NCBI GenBank assembly: GCA_963819685.1
Contig: CAWFXI010000005.1
Coordinates: 1-64,000, forward strand
From: CAIUGU01 sp963819685
Lineage (GTDB): Bacteria; Pseudomonadota; Gammaproteobacteria; Steroidobacterales; Steroidobacteraceae
Length of the DNA stretch: 64,000 bases
Direction: 5' to 3'
The notes beneath the pieces were generated by a model. It saw only the letters and a program-made list of their open reading frames with translations, had not been told where the DNA came from and did not search any database. Positions 7,633 through 15,876 of this stretch are shown here, one piece after another. Made by a program: the position numbers and the translations under genes. The stretch's first letter is position 1, and every line of letters starts with the position of its first letter.

Positions 7633-10020
7633 ATGTTCATCGGGCACAGTCGTCTGGCTACCATGTCGGGTTACATCGCCTTATCTGCCGCCATCGCCGG
7701 CGTGTTGTACGGAGGCGCTGTACTGGCAGCGGAGGCACCCGACAGCAGTGGCCTTCAGGAGATCATCGTCACCGCACAACGCGTGCAGACCGATCTGCAG
7801 AAGACTCCTGTCTCGATCACGGCGTTCAGCGCCGAGAATCTCCAGGAGCGCAGGATCACGTCGCTGCTGGACCTCACCGCGTTCACTCCGAATCTGCAGG
7901 TCAGTGCCCGGTCCGGTTCCGCCTCGCAGGGCGGCTACGCGATTCGTGGCATGGGTGTGAATTCCGCCGTGCCATCGGCGTCGCCTTCGGTGGGCATCTA
8001 CATCGATGATGCGTACTTCCCGTCGCAAGTGGGCAGTCTGCTGAGCCTGTTCGATGTCGCGCAGGTGGAAGTGCTGCGCGGCCCACAGGGCACGCTGTTT
8101 GGCCGCAATACCATTGCCGGCGCGATCCAGTACACCACCGTCAAGCCCAGTACCGACGGCATCAGCGGATTTGTCGAAGCGACCGGCGGCAATTTCGGCC
8201 ACGCGGATTTCAGCGGCGCGCTGAATGTTCCCATGGGCGACACCTTCGCCATGCGGCTCTCGCTTGCCTCCAGGGACAAGGACGGCTACGTGCATGACAT
8301 TTTCAGCGACGTCAAACGCGGTTCCGATCGCCAAAAACAAGGGCGCCTGCAGGCCCGCTGGACTCCGACCGACAAACTCACCATCGACCTGAAGGCGGAG
8401 ACACTCCAGCAGAAGAGCAACGGCCGCCCCATCACCGTGATCGGCCTGCCCATTGATCCCGTCACTGGGGTAGTCACAGGGCGTGCGGTCGCGCAGTTTT
8501 GGTATACCAGTCCTTTCTATCCCGCCTTCGTTCCCTGGCAAGGGGTGATCGACAAACCCGGCACGCCGCAGTACAGCCTGGATCTGCTCACGAACGAAGA
8601 TTACGCGAACGCGGGCTTTGGCAATCCGGAATTCTTCGAATTCAATTACTCCGTCGGCCAGGCCGACGTCGCCTACGAGTTGACGGATAACATCACTCTG
8701 ACATCGATTACGGCTTACAGCAGGTCGAGCAGCGAGGGGGCCATCGACGCCGATGACACGCCGGTAGAGCTGTTCACCATCAATCAAGGCCATAATCAAA
8801 CGGATCTCCTGACCCAAGAGCTGCGGCTGTCGGGGCGATCATTTGGAGATAAACTCGACTGGACGGGCGGTGCCTTTTACTACGACCAGGACATCTCCAC
8901 CAAGGACAGCACGTTCTTCGTAGGGGGGTCTCCGTGGATCTCCTTCACAGGGCCACCCCCAGGGCCAGGCCCGTTTTACGGGATCAACGGCGGCAACGCC
9001 GCTGTCGACTACGGGTCCAAGGCGTGGGCACTCTATGGCCAGGCCACGTACCATCTGACGGACCGCCTGTCCGGCACCGTGGGTCTGCGCTACAGCTCTG
9101 AAAAGGCCGACATCGACGCCACGTCGTTGGCTGATCCTGCGCCAGCGCCGGGCGTTCCCCCGGGAGTGCCCGTTTGCGTGAACCCCGACGGCACCATCTG
9201 CCTCTCCAACAGCGAGACCTTCACCAATACCTCGCCGTACGTCGGCGTGAATTTTCAGGCGACGCCGGACGCAATGATCTACGGCAAAGCCAGCAAGGGC
9301 TTCCGGGCTGGCGGTTTCCAGGGGGTGGATAACGTTGTAGGGCTGCTCCCCTTCGACGAGGAAACGGCGTGGACCTATGAGATTGGGTCACGCATGGAGT
9401 TTCTGAACAAGAGGTTGCGTGTCAATCCGACCGTGTTCTATACCGACTGGAAAGACATTCAGTTCAACTCGTTGAACGATCATGGCGAACCCTACACGAG
9501 AAACGCCGGCGATGCGGTCCTCAAAGGCGTTGAACTGGAGATGCAGTTTGCCCCGACCGGGCAATGGCTGTTCGATGTTTCCGGCTCGTATCTTGATGCC
9601 TACTACACTCGCATCGATCCCAGCGTGGGGTTTAACGCCGTGACGGGGGCGGTGAATCTGAGCCTCGACACGCCTCTGCAGCAGGCGCCGGAGTTCAAGT
9701 ACACAGTCGGTGCCCGCTACACCGTGCCCTTGGCGATTCCGGGCCGAATTGTCGCCAATGCCAGTTACTCCTGGGTGGATACGGTACGTAGCGCAGTCAC
9801 CATTTCTGATGCGGTGCAATTGCCGTCGTATGGCCTGCTCAATGCCCAGGTGCAGTACATCGCTCCAGACAATCGCTGGAGTCTCGCGGTGTTTGGCACC
9901 AACGTGACCGATGAGTATTACAACATCGGTGGCTACAGCGCGGCAAACGGTCCGGGCCCCACCGAAGTCCAGCCCGGCCGGCCGCAGGAGTATGGCGCAA
10001 CGGTGCGCTTCAACTTCTGA
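7633..10020 (+). CDS. TonB-dependent outer-membrane receptor, no STN domain
   Basis: 795 residues from ATG 7633, which has AGGGGG seven bases upstream and gives a normal signal peptide (about 1-33, ending VLAA). A TonB box EIIVTAQR at 43-50 is followed by the plug (TPVSITAFSAENLQERRITS, VEVLRGPQGTLFGRNTIAGA) and a barrel with YGKASKGFRAGGFQ, ending in RFNF. An alternative ATG at 7567 has a strong GGGGAGG and reads MTTENTIARAAK, the same twelve residues that begin the HbpS-like proteins, so the 5' end is a recombination product. The substrate is unknown. It probably works with whichever TonB complex the cell has; a tonB gene lies at 26001. Confidence 0.9.
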   Translation: MFIGHSRLATMSGYIALSAAIAGVLYGGAVLAAEAPDSSGLQEIIVTAQRVQTDLQKTPVSITAFSAENLQERRITSLLDLTAFTPNLQVSARSGSASQGGYAIRGMGVNSAVPSASPSVGIYIDDAYFPSQVGSLLSLFDVAQVEVLRGPQGTLFGRNTIAGAIQYTTVKPSTDGISGFVEATGGNFGHADFSGALNVPMGDTFAMRLSLASRDKDGYVHDIFSDVKRGSDRQKQGRLQARWTPTDKLTIDLKAETLQQKSNGRPITVIGLPIDPVTGVVTGRAVAQFWYTSPFYPAFVPWQGVIDKPGTPQYSLDLLTNEDYANAGFGNPEFFEFNYSVGQADVAYELTDNITLTSITAYSRSSSEGAIDADDTPVELFTINQGHNQTDLLTQELRLSGRSFGDKLDWTGGAFYYDQDISTKDSTFFVGGSPWISFTGPPPGPGPFYGINGGNAAVDYGSKAWALYGQATYHLTDRLSGTVGLRYSSEKADIDATSLADPAPAPGVPPGVPVCVNPDGTICLSNSETFTNTSPYVGVNFQATPDAMIYGKASKGFRAGGFQGVDNVVGLLPFDEETAWTYEIGSRMEFLNKRLRVNPTVFYTDWKDIQFNSLNDHGEPYTRNAGDAVLKGVELEMQFAPTGQWLFDVSGSYLDAYYTRIDPSVGFNAVTGAVNLSLDTPLQQAPEFKYTVGARYTVPLAIPGRIVANASYSWVDTVRSAVTISDAVQLPSYGLLNAQVQYIAPDNRWSLAVFGTNVTDEYYNIGGYSAANGPGPTEVQPGRPQEYGATVRFNF

Positions 10021-10084
10021 GGTCATGCCGGCGCCGGCGGCGTCGCTCGCAGTAGTGCGCCGTCACTGGCGCACCACTCTTAGA

Positions 10085-10180
10085 TAATTCAGGGGGCGCT
10101 CGTGCCCCGCAGAAAAAGGACATTGGAGAGGAGTCGATATGACCACCGAGAACACCATTGCGCGTGCGGCTAAACGGGTG
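10085..10180 (+). repeat. Third copy of the leader and MTTENTIARAAK start segment
   Basis: The stretch from the AATTCAGGGGGCGCTCGT motif to GCGTGCGGCTAAA repeats 1430-1524 and 7512-7606 with few changes. In copies 1 and 3 it leads into HbpS-like genes; in copy 2 it leads into a TonB receptor. It marks the breakpoint used in the rearrangements. Confidence 0.75.
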
Positions 10181-10654
10181 CTTTGCGCGCTCGCTGCTGC
10201 CTTTGTGTTTACCTGGATTCCGGCGCGTGTGATGGCGCAGACGCCGACGGAACACATGCCATATGGACCGCCGATAACTCTTGAACAGGCCCGCCTCGTA
10301 GCTGCTGCCGCTGACGCGGCCGCCAAGCGGCTGGGCCTTTCTCTTCCCTCTTTCGCCGTGGTCGAACCCACTGGTGAGCTGGTCTATATGCAGAAGGCCA
10401 CCAACTCCGCCTATTTCACCAATGATTGGATAGTCGATAAGGCGCGGATAGCCGCTCGCTACCGACAGCCGACTTCCATCTTCTGGGAACTACTCAAGAA
10501 GGGCGACCTTACTGTTACCATATTTCCGGGGATCACGGGCTCCGGGCCGGGCGGATATCCGATTGTCTCGGGGGGGCAAATCATCGGCGCCTTTGGAATC
10601 ACGAGCCCCAAAAACGATGAGATTGCCGCGGAGGCTCTCGCCGCACTCAAGTAG
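10139..10654 (+). CDS. Exported HbpS/GlcG-family (heme-binding-like) protein, copy 2
   Basis: 171 residues, near-identical to the protein at 1484-1999. The ten differences are concentrated in the first 120 residues; residues from about 125 to the end differ once. The signal segment ends around VMAQ. The same family motifs are present (FAVVEPTGELVYMQKATN, GGQIIGAFGIT). It is followed 67 bases later by a DUF6152 gene, while copy 1 is followed by the ECF sigma gene. GGAGAGGAG stands before the ATG. Role inferred as for copy 1. Confidence 0.8.
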   Translation: MTTENTIARAAKRVLCALAAAFVFTWIPARVMAQTPTEHMPYGPPITLEQARLVAAAADAAAKRLGLSLPSFAVVEPTGELVYMQKATNSAYFTNDWIVDKARIAARYRQPTSIFWELLKKGDLTVTIFPGITGSGPGGYPIVSGGQIIGAFGITSPKNDEIAAEALAALK

Positions 10655-10721
10655 GCAGGCAGAGAGGCTGTCCGCCCCCGCGGGACTTTTCGAATGGAAT
10701 TTACTGAGGACAGGCTGGCTT

Positions 10722-11099
10722 ATGAGAAAGTTTTTCACTGGTCTGATCGCGGCGGCAGTTGTGGTATTGCCTGGCGCCGTTTTCGCGCACCATTCCTTTG
10801 CTATCTATGACCCGACCCAGACCTTGACTGTGGTCGGCACGGTGAAGGAATTCGTGTTCCACAACCCTCACACCTCGATTTTTTTGATCGTCAAGGACGC
10901 GACCAACACAGAATCGGAGTGGAGATTGGATGGTTCCAGTGTGATTGCGCTGTACCGCAACGGCTGGAAGAAAAGCATGATCAACCCGGGCGACACGGTG
11001 ACGGTCACGTATCGGCCGCTGAAGTCAGGTAAGCCGGGTGGCGTCATGCTCTCGGTGAAACTGCCGAACGGTGACGAGATGAAAACTTGCTGTAGCTGA
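10722..11099 (+). CDS. DUF6152 small exported protein (HHSF N-terminus), member 1
   Basis: 125 residues: signal peptide 1-22 with a VFA cleavage motif, then HHSFAIYDPTQTLTVVGTVK, FVFHNPHTSIFLIVKD and INPGDTVTVTYRPLKSGKPG. It is a single-domain beta-rich periplasmic protein of unknown function. After cleavage the mature chain would start His-His. It ends in an unusual CCS tail that the other two members lack. The next gene downstream belongs to the WEGDTLV-motif family, a pairing repeated twice more in this window. The start is set by the signal peptide; a longer in-frame extension to 10563 overlaps the previous gene and is unlikely. Confidence 0.8.
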   Translation: MRKFFTGLIAAAVVVLPGAVFAHHSFAIYDPTQTLTVVGTVKEFVFHNPHTSIFLIVKDATNTESEWRLDGSSVIALYRNGWKKSMINPGDTVTVTYRPLKSGKPGGVMLSVKLPNGDEMKTCCS

Positions 11100-11187
11100 A
11101 AATAGCCGGTGTTTTACTGCAATTGATGTGTTCTGCGTAAAGATGCGCCGTGAACTCGTGCCCTCGATACGCCGTTGGAGACAAACT

Positions 11188-11946
11188 ATGAAGCAGACCA
11201 CGTGGAAAATCGGGCTCGTCACCACGGTCGCAGCAACGCTGTTGCTCGCGGGGCAAGTGAACGCAGAGACCAATTCCGCCGGCTCCAGCCTGCCTGCGAA
11301 GGGCAAGTACTCTCAGCTCAACAAGCTGCCTGACTGGAGTGGAATCTGGAACAACGTCAGCGGCTATGACTACGCTGTCATCCCCGGTGAGCCACCCAAC
11401 CCGGCGCCCTACAATCCGGAATACGCGGCAAGAATGGCTGAGCAGAAGCGAGTGGCGGATGCTGCGATTGCTGCGGGCGGTGCGCCACCTGAGCGGAAAG
11501 CCGGCGGCGCCACTTGTCCATGGCCTGGCATGCCGCATCTGAATTTCACGCCCTATGGCTTTGAGGTTCTGTTCAATCCGGGACGCGTGACCTTCCTGTG
11601 GTCGGCCTACAGTATGTCCAGGCGCGTCTACACGGACGGGCGCAAATTCCCCGATGAGCTGGTGGAAAGCTACAACGGCCTGTCGATCGGTCATTGGGAA
11701 GGGGGCACCCTCGTTGTGCACACAAAAGGCCTTCGGGACTGGACTCACGAAGAAGTCGGCATGCTCTACTCCGATGCGATGGAGATTGATGAGCGTTGGC
11801 ATCTGGTTGCACCCGATCGCCTGATGTTGGAGATCACGATGACTGATCCCAAGGTTTTCACGAGGCCGTGGATTTCCAAACGCTATTACGAGCGGCATGC
11901 CGATTGGGACATCGGCGAATACGCATGCGATGAAGGTAAACAATAG
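11188..11946 (+). CDS. Exported WEGDTLV-motif family protein, unknown function, member 1
   Basis: 252 residues, signal peptide 1-25 (LLLAGQVNA). Family landmarks in order are PDWSGIWN, a Cys-containing CPWPGMPH, VYTDGRKFPDE, SIGHWEGGTLVVHTKG, IDERWHLVAPDRLMLEITMT and DPKVFTRPW, ending ACDEGKQ. Related sequences are numerous in acidobacteria and steroidobacter-like bacteria but have no assigned activity that I know of. In this copy the usual D of WEGDTLVV is G. ATG 11188 is chosen for the signal peptide. It shares its neighbourhood with DUF6152 genes and TonB receptors, suggesting a periplasmic role linked to an imported compound; this is inference. Confidence 0.7.
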   Translation: MKQTTWKIGLVTTVAATLLLAGQVNAETNSAGSSLPAKGKYSQLNKLPDWSGIWNNVSGYDYAVIPGEPPNPAPYNPEYAARMAEQKRVADAAIAAGGAPPERKAGGATCPWPGMPHLNFTPYGFEVLFNPGRVTFLWSAYSMSRRVYTDGRKFPDELVESYNGLSIGHWEGGTLVVHTKGLRDWTHEEVGMLYSDAMEIDERWHLVAPDRLMLEITMTDPKVFTRPWISKRYYERHADWDIGEYACDEGKQ

Positions 11947-12007
11947 CAGCGGTTCTGTTTGGCGGTATCTAGTGCGGAAAAATGGCGACGGCCGTCGGAG
12001 AGATGGA

Positions 12008-12742
12008 ATGGAGTGTTCGAGGTGGTTGTCGGGTTGCAGGATCAGCACAGTCGTCCTTTTAGCCTGTCTTCTTGGGAGTCAACAGGCACAAGCGGCTGGG
12101 ACAGCGGTGCCGCCGTTTAACCTTACCGGTCTCTGGGAGGTCACGGCCATTGGAGGCTTTCCCAACCCCCCGCCGCTAAATGCCGCCATGACTAAAGTGA
12201 AGGAGGAAGCCTTCGCCAAGTCCGATCGCGGAGAGGGAATCTCATTCGGAACCTGCTTGCCTCCGGGCCTCCCCACCATCATGGTCTATGGCTACCCGAT
12301 GCAGATAGTCCAGACTGCGAATCAGGTGGTGTACATCAACGAGTTTCTTAACAGCATCCGATGGATTTATCTGGACGGCCGTTCCCACCCTGACCCCGAG
12401 GAAAAAACTTTCAATGGCCACTCTGTTGGCCATTGGGAGGGCGATACGCTGGTTGTGGATACGGCAAATATTGATGATCGCGGGCAGATTCTTGTCAGCA
12501 CCGGCTTTCAGAGCTTTGAGACACCAGTGACCATCCCGAACGGCAAGAAGATGCATGTTGTCGAGCGGATCAAGATGAAGCCCGGCGGTGGAAGTTTTGT
12601 CAATGAAATGACGATCACCGACCCGGACATGCTCACCGGTCCGTGGGTTACCACGCTCGAATTCAAGAAGTCGAACGAAGAGCTGAAAGAATACGTTTGC
12701 GAGAACAATCGCGATGCAAGTCCTCCTGGCAGTGGAAAGTAG
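12008..12742 (+). CDS. Exported WEGDTLV-motif family protein, unknown function, member 2
   Basis: 244 residues. Signal peptide about 1-28, then FNLTGLWEVTA, GTCLPPGLPTIMVYGYPMQI, IYLDGRSHPDPE, GHSVGHWEGDTLVVDTANID, HVVERIKMKPGGGSFVNEMT, ITDPDMLTGPW and EYVCENN near the end. This is the complete family pattern, with two invariant-looking cysteines (CLPPG and YVCEN). GGAGAG five bases before ATG 12008 supports the start. It is six bases upstream of a DUF6152 gene, probably co-transcribed. No enzymatic motif is recognised. Confidence 0.75.
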   Translation: MECSRWLSGCRISTVVLLACLLGSQQAQAAGTAVPPFNLTGLWEVTAIGGFPNPPPLNAAMTKVKEEAFAKSDRGEGISFGTCLPPGLPTIMVYGYPMQIVQTANQVVYINEFLNSIRWIYLDGRSHPDPEEKTFNGHSVGHWEGDTLVVDTANIDDRGQILVSTGFQSFETPVTIPNGKKMHVVERIKMKPGGGSFVNEMTITDPDMLTGPWVTTLEFKKSNEELKEYVCENNRDASPPGSGK

Positions 12743-12748
12743 AGCCCC

Positions 12749-13138
12749 ATGAAAGTCTCGAAGACGGTTTTGGCAATAGCGGCGGGCGCGGCAGCGGTTG
12801 CGCTGGGTTCGACCCCGGTCTCCGCGCACCACTCATTCGCGATGTTCGACAGGTCCAAGACAGTGACCCTCGAGGGCACCGTGAAGGAGTTCCAGTGGAC
12901 CAACCCGCACGTCTGGATCCAGCTCAACGTGCCCGACGCCGCCGGCAAGAACGTGGAATGGTCGATCGAGGGCATCAGCCCGAACTACCTCTCGCGTATT
13001 GGCTGGAAGCCCTCCTCGGTCAAGCCGGGCGACAAGGCTTCGATCATCATCAACCCGCTGAGGGACGGTACCCCTGGCGGCGCGCTGCAACAGATCTCCG
13101 TCAACGGTGTGGCTTTGCCTAGCATGAAGGGGAACTGA
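12749..13138 (+). CDS. DUF6152 small exported protein (HHSF N-terminus), member 2
   Basis: 129 residues. Signal peptide 1-26 ending VSA, mature start HHSFAMFDRSKTVTLEGTVK, then EFQWTNPHVWIQLNV, WSIEGISPNYLSRIGWKPSS, VKPGDKASIIINPLRDG and TPGGALQQI. The function is unknown; the compact beta-rich domain and paired histidines at the predicted mature N-terminus suggest metal binding, which is inference. It is immediately downstream of the WEGDTLV-family gene at 12008. Confidence 0.82.
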   Translation: MKVSKTVLAIAAGAAAVALGSTPVSAHHSFAMFDRSKTVTLEGTVKEFQWTNPHVWIQLNVPDAAGKNVEWSIEGISPNYLSRIGWKPSSVKPGDKASIIINPLRDGTPGGALQQISVNGVALPSMKGN

Positions 13139-13210
13139 TCCCTGCCCTCAGCGGCCAGGCTGAAATTGCGCCAGCAGCCCACGCCGTACTGAAATTGAGC
13201 GCGATGTCAT

Positions 13211-13247
13211 AAGGAGAAGCTGATGGGTCACAAGGAGAAGCTGATGG
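13211..13247 (+). repeat. Duplicated ribosome-binding site and start codon
   Basis: AAGGAGAAGCTGATGG occurs at 13211-13226 and again, 21 bases later, at 13232-13247. Each copy carries a full Shine-Dalgarno sequence and an in-frame ATG (13223 and 13244), so two starts seven codons apart are possible. Confidence 0.85.
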
Positions 13248-13663
13248 TTTTGGCAATCTTGGCTGCTTCCGTGGTCATGGCTGCTCAATCCCCGCCAAAT
13301 TCGTCGGAAGATGTGGTGAAGGTTGTGGCTGCTCAATCCCCGCCAATTTCGTCAGAGGATCTGATGAAAGGTATGAGCGGTGCTGGATCTATGGTGGCGT
13401 ACAGTGAAGCTATTGACAATCTTGGAGACCATCCAACGCAGTCTGACTACTGCAAAGTGGCGCGTAGCGCAACAACGGCGTGGTACGACATTCGGTTGAG
13501 TCGCATGATGGGCATGGCCGGCATTTTCGACCTGGAGTTGCAGGACAAACTCGGGAGAACGCGTCAGCACCTCAATCCATCTGAGTTCAAGACGGTCGAT
13601 ATGTTTGCTCTTCAGATGGAAGAGCGCGTTGCATATTATAATTCTCTTTGTGCTCACCCCTAG
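13223..13663 (+). CDS. Small exported protein, unknown, with internal 16-residue duplication
   Basis: 146 residues (139 if ATG 13244 is used). The N-terminal hydrophobic stretch LMVLAILAASVVMAA looks like a signal peptide. A 48-bp tandem repeat (13279-13374) encodes VMAAQSPPNSSEDVVK and VVAAQSPPISSEDLMK. The rest has two cysteines (YCKVARS and LCAHP) and a helical appearance (VARSATTAWYDIRLSRMMGM). I do not recognise a family. It may belong to the preceding cluster by proximity, 84 bases after the DUF6152 gene. Confidence 0.6.
   Translation: MGHKEKLMVLAILAASVVMAAQSPPNSSEDVVKVVAAQSPPISSEDLMKGMSGAGSMVAYSEAIDNLGDHPTQSDYCKVARSATTAWYDIRLSRMMGMAGIFDLELQDKLGRTRQHLNPSEFKTVDMFALQMEERVAYYNSLCAHP
13279..13374 (+). 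repeat. 48-bp in-frame tandem duplication
   Basis: Two units, 13279-13326 and 13327-13374, share GGCTGCTCAATCCCCGCCAA and differ at a few positions later. The duplication preserves the reading frame and doubles the Ser/Pro-rich segment just after the signal peptide. Confidence 0.8.
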
Positions 13664-13715
13664 GGAGTTGTCAGGCTCCAGCAATAGAGGGGCCGATGCT
13701 CATGTGGAGGGACTG

Positions 13716-15851
13716 TTGTTTACTCTGACCGTTTTGCGGGCGCTTGTCGCGGCCTTCGTTCTAAGCCTTGCCGGGGCAGCCGCCGGTCTTGCGGCGCCGG
13801 TGGATACGGGCCACGTCAAAGCGGAGTTGGTGGCTCAAAGCGAGGCGACCCCTGGAGGCGTCGTCTACCTCGCGGTGCACCAGCAGATCGCGTCTGAATG
13901 GCATACCTATTGGCGGAATCCGGGCGATTCTGGCGCCGCCCCTGAATTCGCTTGGACCCTGCCAGACGGTTGGTCCGTCGGCGATCCAGTGTGGCCCACG
14001 CCCAAACGCCTGAAGGCCGGACCCTTGGTGCAGTACGGCTACGTCGATGATCTGGTTCTGCCCATTCCGATGACGATCCCGGCCACCGCGGCGGCGGGCT
14101 CGAAGGTTTCGATCAAGACGCGGGCCTCGTTCCTGGTTTGCAACAAGGATACTTGCCTGCCTGAGGAGGCGACGCTCAGCTACGACGTGAGCGTAGCGGC
14201 CGGCGCTCCCAAGGCGGATCCGGTTTGGGGCGCGAGTATCGCCGAAGTGCTCGAGAACGTCCCCAAGCCTTCTGGCCTCAAGGCCGCCTTTGTCCGCAAT
14301 GGCGACCTGCTCAAACTCAGCGTCGTGGGGCCGGGGCTCGAAGGCGGCAACTTTCCGGAGGCCTACTTTTATCCCTTCGATGGCCTAGCGATCCAACATG
14401 CTGCACTGCAGACCATTGAGCGCGGCCCTGCCGGTCTGACCTTGACCATTCCGGTGGGCACAGGATTTCAGGCGCCGACACCGCCCACAAAACTCGAAGG
14501 CGTATTGGCTCTTGGTGCCGCCGCTTATGAAATCGATGCGCAGGCCGGGCCGCTCTTGCCGGGAGCGGCTGAACGTGGGCCCCCGGCTGGGTTGGTGGGT
14601 GGAGCAGCTGCCAGCGAGATAGGGCTGCCGCTGGCGCTCGCCCTGGCCTTCCTGGGCGGCATCGTGCTCAATTTGATGCCCTGCGTATTCCCGATCCTGG
14701 CAATGAAGGCGGCGGCTCTGACGCGCCATGCCCACGCGCCTGCTGAGTCTCGTGTTCAGGGTGCGGCCTACGGGGCCGGAGTTGTGGTGACATTCGTTGC
14801 ATTGGGGGCGGCCTTGATCGCGGCGAGGGCTGCGGGTGAGACGGTTGGCTGGGGTTTCCAGCTTCAGTCGCCTGCAGTGGTCGGGGCGCTCTCGCTGGTT
14901 ATGCTCTTGGTGGGCCTTAATCTATCCGGCGTGTTCGAGGTCGGTCTTTCCGTTCAAGGGGCAGGCGGGAGCCTTGCCAACAAAGAGGGTCCGGCCGGGG
15001 CCTTCTTTACGGGAATCCTGGCGGTCGTAGTCGCTGCTCCCTGTACGGCGCCATTCATGGCCGTTGCATTGGGCTATGCCCTGACCCAGGGCGCGATCAC
15101 GGCGCTGCTTGTCTTCTTTGCGCTCGGCTTAGGCCTTGCCGCCCCGTTTATGGCGCTCGCGTTTACACCGAGCCTGTTCCGGCGACTGCCCCGGCCGGGC
15201 CCATGGATGGACGTTCTGAAGCGGGTCTTGGCCTTTCCCATGTTTGGTACCGCAGCTTGGCTGGCTTGGGTCTTCACGATTCAAGCCGGCGCGTCCAGCT
15301 TGGCCAGGCTCTTCATCGGCGCGATCGTGATTGCCTTCGCAGCCTGGCTGTACGGCGAGGGGCAGAAGCAACAACGCGTACCGCTTCGTCGACTCCTTCA
15401 AGGGGTCGCGATTCCGGCGCTGGTATTGGCCGGCTTCCTGGTCAATGTCGGCTCCCAAATTTCTCGCGTGGCTGGCTCCAATACCACCTCAACGGCGGCT
15501 TTGGCCTCCCAGCCCTTCAGCCCCGAGCGGCTCGCGACCTTGCGCGCGAGCGGTAAGCCGGTGTTGGTCGACTTCACGGCCGCCTGGTGTGTGACCTGCC
15601 AGGTCAACGAGCGGGTGGCGCTGTCCAGTCAAAAGGTAGCGGACGCCTTTGCCCGCAATGGCGCCGTCTACATGGTGGCCGATTGGACAAACCGAGATCC
15701 AACCATCGCGAAGGTTCTCGCCGAGCATGGCCGGGCGGGAGTTCCGCTCTACCTCCTCTACGGAGCCTCGGGGGCTGAACCCGTGGTCCTGCCTCAACTG
15801 CTAACTGAAGGATCCGTTATTGCCGCATTGAACCAGGCAGCGAGATCCTAA
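13716..15851 (+). CDS. DsbD/ScsB-like thiol-disulfide transporter
   Basis: 711 residues from TTG 13716, which has GGAGG five bases upstream and yields a clean signal peptide (LTVLRALVAAFVLSLAGAAA). An N-terminal periplasmic domain with VCNKDTCLPEE (about 142-152) is followed by eight or so membrane segments beginning with NLMPCVFPILAMKA and containing VVAAPCTAPFMAVALG, the Cys pair that carries electrons. A C-terminal thioredoxin domain has FTAAWCVTCQ. It would move reducing power from cytoplasmic thioredoxin to periplasmic partners; the ScsB type is linked to copper and oxidant tolerance. The partner is probably the thioredoxin-fold protein 25 bases downstream. Sequence style resembles alphaproteobacterial homologues, hinting at transfer. 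Confidence 0.9.
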   Translation: MFTLTVLRALVAAFVLSLAGAAAGLAAPVDTGHVKAELVAQSEATPGGVVYLAVHQQIASEWHTYWRNPGDSGAAPEFAWTLPDGWSVGDPVWPTPKRLKAGPLVQYGYVDDLVLPIPMTIPATAAAGSKVSIKTRASFLVCNKDTCLPEEATLSYDVSVAAGAPKADPVWGASIAEVLENVPKPSGLKAAFVRNGDLLKLSVVGPGLEGGNFPEAYFYPFDGLAIQHAALQTIERGPAGLTLTIPVGTGFQAPTPPTKLEGVLALGAAAYEIDAQAGPLLPGAAERGPPAGLVGGAAASEIGLPLALALAFLGGIVLNLMPCVFPILAMKAAALTRHAHAPAESRVQGAAYGAGVVVTFVALGAALIAARAAGETVGWGFQLQSPAVVGALSLVMLLVGLNLSGVFEVGLSVQGAGGSLANKEGPAGAFFTGILAVVVAAPCTAPFMAVALGYALTQGAITALLVFFALGLGLAAPFMALAFTPSLFRRLPRPGPWMDVLKRVLAFPMFGTAAWLAWVFTIQAGASSLARLFIGAIVIAFAAWLYGEGQKQQRVPLRRLLQGVAIPALVLAGFLVNVGSQISRVAGSNTTSTAALASQPFSPERLATLRASGKPVLVDFTAAWCVTCQVNERVALSSQKVADAFARNGAVYMVADWTNRDPTIAKVLAEHGRAGVPLYLLYGASGAEPVVLPQLLTEGSVIAALNQAARS

Positions 15852-15876
15852 TTGTTCGTCTAGACGGAGATCCCTC

